A stretch of 5,272 nucleotides of DNA from Candidatus Dormiibacter sp. (GTDB lineage: Bacteria; Chloroflexota; Dormibacteria; UBA8260), in contig JANWHI010000129.1 in NCBI GenBank assembly GCA_025450495.1, positions 1 through 5,272 of the forward strand. Direction: 5' to 3'. Shown here piece after piece: positions 1 to 5,272 of the stretch (position 1 is its first letter; every line of letters starts with the position of its first letter). The translations under genes and the position numbers were made by a program. A model generated the notes under the pieces. The model did no database searches. It had not been told where the DNA came from and worked only from the letters and a program-made list of their open reading frames with translations.

Positions 1-1
1 C

Positions 2-523
2 AGGTCGAGCTGGCAGATGTACCCGATCGGGGTTCTCTTCGGCCTGGGATTCGACACCGCCACCGAGGTCGGGCTGCTCGCCATTGGCGGCGGCGCGGCC
101 GCGGCCAACCTGCCCTGGTACGCGATCATGGCGCTGCCGCTACTGTTCACCGCCGGGATGTCGCTGATGGACACCGCCGATGGGGCGTTCATGAACGTCG
201 CCTACGGCTGGGCGTTCTCCAAGCCGGTGCGCAAGGTCTTCTACAACCTCACCATCACCGGGCTGTCGGTGGCGGTGGCGCTGCTGGTCGGAACCGTCGA
301 GCTGCTCAGCATCCTCACCCAGTCGTTGGGCCTCCGTGGTGGGATCTGGGACTTCCTCAGCTCCGTCAACCTCAACACCATCGGCTTCGTCATCGTCGGC
401 ATGTTCGTGGTCACCTGGCTCGGAGCCATGGCGGTCTGGCGTTTCGGCCGGATCGAGCAGCGCTGGGCGCTGGCGCCCGCGGCCGGCGAGGTGCCGGAGG
501 AGGAGACCTCGTCGGCCGCCTGA
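2..523 (+). CDS. NiCoT-family nickel/cobalt permease, C-terminal half (5' end outside window)
   Basis: This is an integral membrane permease of the HoxN/NixA/NiCoT family, which imports Ni2+ and/or Co2+ at high affinity for metalloenzymes or cobalamin. The reading frame is open from base 2 to a TGA at 521-523. The ATG at 17 is internal, because the family pattern SWxMYPIG already begins at bases 8-31. Two family signatures are visible: GFDTATE at 47-67, and the LFTAGMSLMDTAD segment at 143-181. The latter is followed by the conserved KPVRKVFYNLTITGLSV stretch. Hydrophobic segments suggest about four of the eight usual membrane helices, ending in a short acidic tail (EVPEEE). The metal-binding HX4DH motif of an early helix would lie upstream of the window, so metal specificity cannot be judged. 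About 173 of an expected 330-380 residues are present. No nickel enzyme or cobalamin gene is adjacent. Family assignment is secure; substrate is open. Confidence 0.93.
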   Translation, partial: RSSWQMYPIGVLFGLGFDTATEVGLLAIGGGAAAANLPWYAIMALPLLFTAGMSLMDTADGAFMNVAYGWAFSKPVRKVFYNLTITGLSVAVALLVGTVELLSILTQSLGLRGGIWDFLSSVNLNTIGFVIVGMFVVTWLGAMAVWRFGRIEQRWALAPAAGEVPEEETSSAA

Positions 524-549
524 CGGCGGAGCCGCCAACAGGCTTCCGG

Positions 550-555
550 TAGACT
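550..555 (+). promoter_or_regulatory. Likely -10 box of the tRNA-Val promoter
   Basis: TAGACT fits the actinobacterial TANNNT -10 pattern and lies 19 bases before the mature tRNA 5' end, so transcription would begin about 12-14 bases upstream of it. This leaves a short 5' leader for RNase P to remove. No convincing TTGACA-like -35 box is seen at 16-19 bases spacing, which is common in GC-rich actinobacteria. The element sits in the 51-base gap after the permease gene, so the tRNA probably has its own promoter. Confidence 0.5.
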
Positions 556-574
556 TCGAGGCTCGCCGGACGGA

Positions 575-651
<77 letters not shown>

Positions 652-713
652 ATCCAGACAGATTGCGAACCGCGGTTGTGGTGCGCCTTCGGCGTCGGGC
701 GGGACGGGAACAG
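652..713. terminator. Convergent intergenic gap with weak hairpin, possible bidirectional terminator
   Basis: This 62-base gap separates the tRNA 3' end from the stop of the minus-strand YdeI-like gene, so both transcripts must end here or read through. The best hairpin is a five-pair stem (683-687 with 691-695, one G-T pair) around a TTC loop. A perfect ten-base palindrome, AACCGCGGTT, lies at 668-677. Neither is followed by a T-run on either strand, so a classical intrinsic terminator is not supported. U-less hairpins have been proposed as terminators in actinobacteria, which is the only reason to list this. Confidence 0.25.
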
Positions 714-1310
714 TCACCGACGGTCCTTCCGGGGCTTGCGGGGATGGAGGGATTCGCCGCGAGCGAGCATGTCGACATACTCGGCCAGCTTGCGGTCGCG
801 GGTCGTCGGGCGCTTGACGGCGTTGAGTCGGTACACGACGGCGTAGCGGTTGGCCGCGTCCAGCTGGCCGAACGTCGCGGCTGCGGCGGGATTGGCCGCC
901 AGCGCCTGAGCCAGATCGGGCGGGGTCTGCATGTCGGCCTGCCCGCGGTAGGCCGCTTGCCACCGTCCCTGCGCCTTGGCCGCGTCGACGGCCGCGATCC
1001 CGGCTGGCTGCATCCGTCCGGCCTGAGTGAGGCGGGCGACGTGCTCGACGTTTCGCTGCGACCACGGGCTGTTCGCCCGACGGGGCGTGAAGCGCTGGCG
1101 ATAGCTGTCGTCGTCACGTCGAGCGATTTGCCCATCGATCCAGCCGAAGCACAACGCCTCGTCAAGCGCTTCCGCGTAGGTCAGGGCCGTCGTCTGTCCG
1201 CCCTTCTTGTGCAGCACCAGCCAGACCCCAGGGTGGCCGGCATGGTGGCTGTCCAACCAGGCGTGCCACGCCTCGGCGCTCTGTACAAGCAGCTCCGCGA
1301 GATCGGACAC
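714..1310 (-). CDS. YdeI/OmpD-associated (OmdA) family protein
   Basis: A 198-residue soluble protein of the YdeI/OmpD-associated family, often labelled a bacteriocin-protection protein after enterobacterial members. The biochemical role of the family is poorly established, and nothing here shows that this protein protects against anything. The family core is clear: residues 46-61 carry EALDEALCFGWIDGQI, followed by the arginine/tryptophan-rich RRDDDSYRQRFTPRR and SPWSQRN to residue 87. A C-terminal OmdA-like helical region spans about 130-190, and the last ten residues are very basic (RKPRKDRR). There is no signal peptide or membrane segment, so a cytoplasmic location is expected. The start is GTG (1308-1310) and gives the usual N-terminus, with the ACTWL-type region beginning within about 15 residues. 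No clear ribosome binding site precedes it. The start lies only nine bases after the stop of the upstream membrane-protein gene, which suggests translational coupling. It is the last gene of the gcvT operon run. Confidence 0.87.
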   Translation of the reverse strand: MSDLAELLVQSAEAWHAWLDSHHAGHPGVWLVLHKKGGQTTALTYAEALDEALCFGWIDGQIARRDDDSYRQRFTPRRANSPWSQRNVEHVARLTQAGRMQPAGIAAVDAAKAQGRWQAAYRGQADMQTPPDLAQALAANPAAAATFGQLDAANRYAVVYRLNAVKRPTTRDRKLAEYVDMLARGESLHPRKPRKDRR

Positions 1311-1319
1311 GGGGCGGCG

Positions 1320-1643
1320 CTAACGCAGCGCGCGATCCTGGGAGAACGCGACCAGCGCGACGGCTGTCGAACCCGCGATGACGAATGCCAGCACCACCAC
1401 CTCGATGATCGCCAGCCACACATGCGCGGGACGCAGCGTGATCACCGCGACGAGCCCGAGCAGCGCGGCGACGGCGGTCAGCCAGCGCGTCGCCGGCGTC
1501 ACCCAGGTGTTGCGCAGAGACCCGGTCGACGGCCGCGAGACCATCGCGATCATGAAGACGTCGGCGAGCGGGATCAACGCACGCACCGGGCCGCGCAGCT
1601 GAGGGACCGGCTGCGTCGGTATCTGGGTGAGACGGTTGGCCAT
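1320..1643 (-). CDS. Small hypothetical membrane protein (107 aa)
   Basis: I do not recognise this family. The 107-residue product starts at ATG (1641-1643) and ends at TAG (1320-1322). Two clear membrane helices are visible at about residues 54-70 and 75-100, both rich in Val, Ala, Leu and Ile. A weaker hydrophobic stretch at 20-35 (including LIPLADVFMIAMV) could be a third or an amphipathic helix. The N-terminus is polar and proline-rich, and the C-terminus ends in SQDRALR. No cysteines, metal-binding motifs or catalytic signatures are seen. It lies 33 bases after gcvH and nine bases before the YdeI-like gene, all on the same strand, so co-transcription is likely. The ribosome binding site is weak (GACGGG directly before ATG). 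The opposite strand also has long open frames, but hydrophobic periodicity and operon fit favour this one. It could be a small accessory membrane protein unrelated to glycine metabolism. Confidence 0.72.
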   Translation of the reverse strand: MANRLTQIPTQPVPQLRGPVRALIPLADVFMIAMVSRPSTGSLRNTWVTPATRWLTAVAALLGLVAVITLRPAHVWLAIIEVVVLAFVIAGSTAVALVAFSQDRALR

Positions 1644-1645
1644 CC

Positions 1646-1673
1646 CGTCAGCTTAGTGCCGCCCGTCCTGACG
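1646..1673 (-). repeat. Inverted repeat between gcvH and the membrane-protein gene
   Basis: CGTCAG at 1646-1651 is perfectly complementary to CTGACG at 1668-1673, with a 16-base loop. It spans most of the 33-base gap and runs up to the last base before the gcvH stop region. In RNA it would form a six-pair stem covering the area just before the ATG of the membrane-protein gene, so it could dampen translation or partly stop transcription. There is no T-run. It may be chance in GC-rich DNA. Confidence 0.3.
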
Positions 1674-1676
1674 CGC

Positions 1677-2051
1677 TCAGCCGCCGATCGCTTTGTAACC
1701 GGCCTCGTCGAGCAGGTCGGCGCCGGCCTCGTCGACGTTGTTGAGGCGGAGCATCCAGCCCTCGCCGTAGGGGTCGGCGTTGACGCGCTCCGGTGACTCG
1801 GAGAGCTGGTCGTTGACCGCCGTCACCGTGCCGCCCACCGGGGTGTAGAGGTCGCTGGCAGCCTTGACCGACTCGATGGTGCCGAACTTGTCGCCCGCCT
1901 TGAGCACCGTGCCGGTGGCGGGAAGCTCGATGAAGATGACGTCGCCGAGCTCGGACTGGGCGTGGTCGCTGATGCCGACGGTGGCGACGCCGCCTTCGAC
2001 GTGCACCCATTCGTGGCTCTTGGTGAATCGGTACTCGCTCAGGTCAGGCAC
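1677..2051 (-). CDS. gcvH: Glycine cleavage system H protein
   Basis: GcvH is the lipoyl-carrier protein of the cytoplasmic glycine cleavage system. It accepts the aminomethyl group from the P-protein, presents it to GcvT, and is then reoxidised by the L-protein. The 124-residue product has the family's usual length and full fold. It begins with the RFTKSHEWV opening (residues 8-16) and continues to GISDHAQSELGDVIFIELP (26-44). The lipoylation loop GTIESVKAASDLYTP follows, in which Lys63 is the expected lipoyl attachment site. Next comes the ESPERVNADPYGEGWM stretch. The start is GTG (2049-2051), supported by a GGGAG ribosome binding site eight bases upstream and by the family N-terminus. The gcvT stop abuts the GTG with no base between them, so the two proteins are probably made in coupled fashion, consistent with their direct contact in the reaction cycle. 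Confidence 0.97.
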   Translation of the reverse strand: MPDLSEYRFTKSHEWVHVEGGVATVGISDHAQSELGDVIFIELPATGTVLKAGDKFGTIESVKAASDLYTPVGGTVTAVNDQLSESPERVNADPYGEGWMLRLNNVDEAGADLLDEAGYKAIGG

Positions 2052-3173
2052 TCAACCATCTCCCTTGGGACGCTTGTAAAACGGCAACGGCACCACCTCA
2101 GCCGCCGCCGCGGTTCCGCGAATGTCGACGGCGACGTTGCCGTCCTTGTCGAAGTCAGGCTCGACGGACGCGGTCGCGACGGCGGTGCCCACGGTGAATC
2201 CGAAGGTGCCGCTGGTGACCACGCCGACCTCCCGCCCGTCCTGCAGCACCGGCTGACCGTGGCGCGCGATGGTGCGCGGACCGAGCCGGAGTCCCACGAA
2301 GCGATGCGGCGGCGACTCGCGCACCCTGCGCAGGGCCTCGGCGCCGACGAACTCGCCCTTGTCGAGCTTCACCGTCCAGCCGAGGCCGCAGCTGTAGGGA
2401 TCGGTGTCGTCGTCCATGTCCTGCCCGTACAGCCGCAGCCCCGCCTCGAGCCGCAGGGTGTCGCGTGCGCCCAGGCCGGCGGGAACCACGCCGCTGGCAG
2501 CACCGGCCTCGAGGATGGCGTCCCACACCTGCCCGGCCCGGTGCGCGTCGATGTAGATCTCGAAGCCGTCCTCACCGGTGTAGCCGGTGCGCGAGATGCG
2601 CTGGAACTGGGCATCGGTCACCCCCGCCAGCGACAGCCCGGCCGCAAAGAACGGGCGCAGCTCGCGCAGCACCGGGCCGTCATCGTCCATGCGCGCCAGT
2701 GGTTCGAGGACGTCGACGGCGCGCGGCCCCTGCACCGCGATCAGCGCGAGCTGATCGCTGCGGTCGTCGATGTCGACATCGGGCCCGGAGTGCTCGCGGA
2801 TCCAGACCACGTCCTTCTCGCGTGTCGACGCGTTGACGACGATGACGAAGTCGTTGTCCGTGGCGCCGCGCATGACGATGACGTCGTCGACGATGCCGCC
2901 GCTCTCGTTGCACATCACCGAGTACAGCAACTGGTTGTGCCCCAGCCGGCCGACGTCGTTGGTCACCAGTCGCTGGACGAAGCCGGCGGCGGCCGGACCG
3001 GTGACCGTGACCTCGCCCATGTGGCTGACGTCGAAGACACCGGCGCGCTGGCGCACGGCGATGTGCTCGTCGCGGATACCGCTGTACTGGAGTGGCATGT
3101 CGTAGCCCGCGAAGTCCACCATCCGCGCGCCTGCGGCCACGTGCCGGTCGTAGAGCGGGGTGCGATGGCCCAT
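2052..3173 (-). CDS. gcvT: Glycine cleavage system T protein (aminomethyltransferase, EC 2.1.2.10)
   Basis: GcvT takes the aminomethyl group from lipoylated GcvH and releases ammonia, transferring methylene to tetrahydrofolate to give 5,10-methylene-THF. The 373-residue product matches the family length. Recognisable segments in order are RTPLYDRHVAAGARMVDFAGYDMP (4-27), GVFDVSHMGEV (45-55) and SGGIVDDVIV (91-100), which holds the family's essential aspartate (Asp96 or Asp97). Then come RTGYTGEDGFEIY (195-207) and GLGARDTLRLEAGLRLYGQDMD (233-254). The last includes folate-site and structural arginines. The C-terminal barrel ends in LPFYKR. The ATG at 3171-3173 is chosen because the homologous N-terminus starts here; the open frame continues 89 codons upstream, but that part lies opposite the acylase gene and has no family similarity. 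No ribosome binding site precedes this ATG, and a possible -10 box lies only 11 bases upstream. It is the first gene of the four-gene minus-strand run. gcvP and lpd are not in the window. Confidence 0.97.
   Translation of the reverse strand: MGHRTPLYDRHVAAGARMVDFAGYDMPLQYSGIRDEHIAVRQRAGVFDVSHMGEVTVTGPAAAGFVQRLVTNDVGRLGHNQLLYSVMCNESGGIVDDVIVMRGATDNDFVIVVNASTREKDVVWIREHSGPDVDIDDRSDQLALIAVQGPRAVDVLEPLARMDDDGPVLRELRPFFAAGLSLAGVTDAQFQRISRTGYTGEDGFEIYIDAHRAGQVWDAILEAGAASGVVPAGLGARDTLRLEAGLRLYGQDMDDDTDPYSCGLGWTVKLDKGEFVGAEALRRVRESPPHRFVGLRLGPRTIARHGQPVLQDGREVGVVTSGTFGFTVGTAVATASVEPDFDKDGNVAVDIRGTAAAAEVVPLPFYKRPKGDG
2060..2064 (-). promoter_or_regulatory. Ribosome binding site of gcvH
   Basis: On the minus strand GGGAG lies inside the last codons of gcvT, eight bases before the GTG start of gcvH. 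It decides the choice of GTG here over an out-of-frame ATG located between the two. Confidence 0.65.
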
Positions 3174-3261
3174 CAGGCGTGCGAGTGTACGGACTCGCCA
3201 CAGCGCCGGTGGCAACCTGCCAGCCGCTACGATCCGGCCCGATTCCGCACAGGAGAGCCGG
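3174..3261. promoter_or_regulatory. Divergent promoter region between gcvT and the acylase gene
   Basis: These 88 bases must drive transcription both ways. Toward the acylase, TACGAT at 3228-3233 fits the TANNNT -10 pattern and would start RNA near 3240, just ahead of the ribosome binding site. Toward gcvT, TACACT (minus strand, 3189-3184) fits the same pattern. TTGCCA (minus strand, 3215-3210) differs from the consensus -35 by one base, but at a long spacing of 20. Two inverted repeats lie between the -10 boxes: GCCAC/GTGGC (3197-3213) and TGGCA/TGCCA (3210-3222). The region is too short for a glycine riboswitch, and no riboswitch-like structure is visible. Promoter calls are by eye. Confidence 0.5.
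3251..3255 (+). promoter_or_regulatory. Ribosome binding site of the acylase gene
   Basis: AGGAG lies six bases before the ATG at 3262. It is the strongest Shine-Dalgarno match in the window and fixes the acylase start, as no other start codon in frame just upstream has one. Confidence 0.75.
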
Positions 3262-5272
3262 ATGCTCATCGCCCTGATCGTGGTGGTGGCGGTTCTCGCC
3301 GTCGCTGCGGCGACGGCGCTCAGAGTGTTGCGCGCGCCGCTGCCGCGCGGCCGCGGCCGGCTCGTGGTGGACGGCCTGCGCGCACCGGCCGCGGTGGTGC
3401 GCGACGCCCACGGAGTTGCCCACGTCGACGCCGCCTCCATGGAGGATGCCGCGTTCGCGATGGGCCTGGTCCACGCTCAGGAGCGCCTCTGGCAGCTCGA
3501 CCTCAACCGCCGCGTCGCCTCCGGCCGGGTCAGCGAGATCGCGGGGCCGCAGGCGCTGCCGGCCGATCGCTTCCTGCGCCGGGTCGGGCTGCGACGCATC
3601 GCCGCCGAGGAGGCCGAGCTGCTCGACGGCGAGACCCTGACCATGCTGGCGGCGTATGCCGCCGGCGTGAACGCGGTGATCCGCGGACGGCGCCGGCTGC
3701 CGATCGAGTTCTCGCTGCTTCGCCTCCGGCCGGAGCCGTGGCAGCCGCTCGACAGCATCGCCTGCGCCAAGTTGCTCGCGCTTGGCCTGAGCTGCAACTG
3801 GGATGCCGAGCTGCAGCGTCTGCGCCTCCTCAGCGCCGTCGGACCCGAGGTGGCGGCGCGGCTCCACCTCGTCTACCCGCGGAGCAACCCCACCATCCTC
3901 GCCGACACCGCCCGCGACGCCGGCCCCAGGGCCGGCGCTGAGCTCCTCGAGCTGTACCGGGCGGCTGCGGCCTGGCTGCCCAGCCCGGTCGGGGCGAGCA
4001 ACGCCTGGGCGGTTTCGCCCAGCCTGACCGCGGACGGGCGACCGCTGCTCTGCAACGATCCCCACCTCGAGCCGACCGTGCCATCGATCTGGTTCGCCGC
4101 CCACGTCCGCGCCGGCGACGACTTCGAGGCCACCGGGGTCACGTTCGCCGGCCAACCATTCCCTGTGATCGGCCACAACCGTCACCTGGCCTGGGGGTAC
4201 ACCAACTCATTCGTCGACGCCCAGGACCTCATCGTCGAGCAGTTCGACTCGCGCGGCGCGTCGCGTTACCGCACCGAGAAGGGCTGGGCCGATTCCCGCG
4301 TCGTCCGCGAGGTGATCCGGGTCAAGGATGGCTCAGACGAGGTCGAGGAGGTGGTCATCACCCGCCACGGTCCCGTGGTGGAGCGGTGCGACGACCCCGG
4401 CACCGGCCGCTGGCTCGGCCTGGCCCTGCAATGGACCGCGCTCACCCCGGCCAACGCCAGCCGGTCCCTGCTCGAGCTGCAGCGCGCCTCCGACTGGGAC
4501 TCGTTCCGCAAAGCGTTCACGGGGTTCGACGCCCCGTCGCAGAACTGCGTGTACGCGGACGTCGATGGGCACATCGGCTACTTCTGTCACGGCCGCGTCC
4601 CGGTGCGGCGCCGGGCCACCACCGGCCTGCCCATGCCGGGCTGGGAAGGCGACCTGCGCTGGCGGCGTTTCCTGGACGTCGACGAGGTGCCCCAGCAGCT
4701 CGACCCGCCGGAGGGCCTGGTGATCACCGCCAACAATCGCATCGTCGGCGACGGCTTCCCGCACTACATCGCCGACGACTACATGGCCGGCTACCGCGCC
4801 CGCCGCCTCCACCAGCTCCTCGCCGGCAAGGCCATGGACGCCCGGCGGATGCGGACGATCCAGCTCGACCAGCTGTCACCGCCGGCTGCGGAGGTGGCCG
4901 GTTTGCTCGCCGGGGTGAGCTGCAGCGCGCCGCAGGCCGAGGCGATGCGGCTTCGCCTGGTGGCGTGGGACGGGCGCATGGCCGCCGAGAAGATCGAGCC
5001 GACGGTGTACCAGGCGTTCATGCTGCGGCTGGCCGAGCACGCGCTGCGCCCGCTCTGCGGTGACGACTGGGGCATCGCCGCAGGGGTCACGCTCACCCAT
5101 CCGCTCTTCGAGTACCCGGGGAACCTCATCGGGCGCGCCACGCCGATGCTGGTGGAGAGCTGGGCGGCCGGCGACGAGTCGCTGCTCGACAGCCAGACGA
5201 GCTGGCCCGAGGTGGCCGAGCTGGCACTGGAGGACGCCGTCGCCGACCTCACCCGCACCCTCGGCGGGCAAC
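3262..5272 (+). CDS. Penicillin-acylase-family Ntn hydrolase (3' end outside window)
   Basis: An N-terminal-nucleophile amidohydrolase of the penicillin/cephalosporin/acyl-homoserine-lactone acylase family. It is made as one chain that cuts itself into alpha and beta subunits and hydrolyses an amide-linked acyl group. The frame is open for 670 codons to the edge with no frameshift; full members are usually 700-850 residues. Residues 2-20 are a hydrophobic export signal or anchor. The alpha region shows DAHGVAHVDAASMEDAAFAMG (48-68) and HAQERLWQLD (71-80). The cleavage and nucleophile motif is GASNAWAVSP, with Ser246 (codon 3997-3999) as beta residue 1. His268 in NDPHL is beta 23, and Asn491 in TANNR (489-493) is beta 246, matching the activating His and oxyanion Asn of the family. 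WGYTNSFVDAQDL (311-323) is also typical. The missing C-terminus would carry the final acidic relay residue. Substrate is unknown: beta-lactam, N-acyl amino acid, lipopeptide or acyl-homoserine lactone are all possible. Confidence 0.94.
   Translation, partial: MLIALIVVVAVLAVAAATALRVLRAPLPRGRGRLVVDGLRAPAAVVRDAHGVAHVDAASMEDAAFAMGLVHAQERLWQLDLNRRVASGRVSEIAGPQALPADRFLRRVGLRRIAAEEAELLDGETLTMLAAYAAGVNAVIRGRRRLPIEFSLLRLRPEPWQPLDSIACAKLLALGLSCNWDAELQRLRLLSAVGPEVAARLHLVYPRSNPTILADTARDAGPRAGAELLELYRAAAAWLPSPVGASNAWAVSPSLTADGRPLLCNDPHLEPTVPSIWFAAHVRAGDDFEATGVTFAGQPFPVIGHNRHLAWGYTNSFVDAQDLIVEQFDSRGASRYRTEKGWADSRVVREVIRVKDGSDEVEEVVITRHGPVVERCDDPGTGRWLGLALQWTALTPANASRSLLELQRASDWDSFRKAFTGFDAPSQNCVYADVDGHIGYFCHGRVPVRRRATTGLPMPGWEGDLRWRRFLDVDEVPQQLDPPEGLVITANNRIVGDGFPHYIADDYMAGYRARRLHQLLAGKAMDARRMRTIQLDQLSPPAAEVAGLLAGVSCSAPQAEAMRLRLVAWDGRMAAEKIEPTVYQAFMLRLAEHALRPLCGDDWGIAAGVTLTHPLFEYPGNLIGRATPMLVESWAAGDESLLDSQTSWPEVAELALEDAVADLTRTLGGQ

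Noticed and set aside
524..537. GGCG/CGCC hairpin right after the permease stop
   Set aside because: The stem is only four pairs with a four-base loop and no T-run follows, so it is too weak to call a terminator.
663..1796. 377-codon plus-strand open frame
   Set aside because: It lies antisense to the YdeI-like gene, the membrane protein and part of gcvH, has low-complexity Arg/Asp/Gly content, and resembles no family. It is a by-product of high GC.
3174..3440. 89-codon N-terminal extension of gcvT
   Set aside because: It runs antisense into the acylase gene, lacks family similarity, and the GcvT fold begins at the ATG at 3173.
1962..3941. 659-codon plus-strand open frame
   Set aside because: It runs antisense through gcvH and gcvT and then out of frame through the acylase, ending in Arg/Pro/Ala-rich sequence. 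The true genes cover the same DNA with strong family matches.
2680..4185. 501-codon minus-strand open frame
   Set aside because: It overlaps the acylase on the opposite strand and gcvT in the wrong frame, and has no recognisable domain.

Overview
The window is a GC-rich (roughly 70 % by eye) stretch of an ordinary bacterial chromosome, most likely from an actinobacterium (Actinomycetota). The support is strong G/C bias at third codon positions, GTG starts, TANNNT-type -10 boxes without good -35 boxes, and the style of the proteins. The class cannot be settled. Having gcvT and gcvH side by side differs from the separated loci I recall for Mycobacterium tuberculosis, so an actinobacterium outside that group is more likely. 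I see no integrase, transposase, CRISPR array, phage gene or toxin-antitoxin pair.

Layout from left to right. (1) 2-523, plus strand: the C-terminal half of a NiCoT-family nickel/cobalt permease, cut by the left edge. (2) 575-651, plus strand: tRNA-Val(CAC) with an encoded CCA end and a -10-like box just upstream. (3) 714-3173, minus strand: a tight four-gene run read from right to left. It holds gcvT (T-protein), gcvH (H-protein, abutting gcvT with no gap), a 107-residue unrecognised small membrane protein, and a YdeI/OmpD-associated family protein. (4) 3174-3261: an 88-bp divergent promoter region with two overlapping inverted repeats. (5) 3262 to the right edge, plus strand: a penicillin-acylase-family Ntn hydrolase, 670 codons visible and cut by the edge.

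GcvT and GcvH are two of the four parts of the glycine cleavage system. GcvH carries the aminomethyl group on a lipoyl-lysine, and GcvT passes the one-carbon unit to tetrahydrofolate. The P-protein (gcvP) and L-protein (lpd) are not in the window and must lie elsewhere. The space upstream of gcvT is too short for a glycine riboswitch. The membrane protein and YdeI-like gene probably ride on the same transcript, but nothing in their sequence ties them to glycine metabolism. The acylase is transcribed divergently and has the processing serine, histidine and asparagine expected of an active autoprocessing amidohydrolase; its substrate cannot be read from sequence.

I found no convincing new system. 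The points most worth a second look are the inverted repeats and near-leaderless gcvT start in the divergent region, an A-C mismatch in the tRNA T-stem, the unusual N-terminal charge pattern of the acylase, and the orphan membrane protein fixed between gcvH and ydeI.
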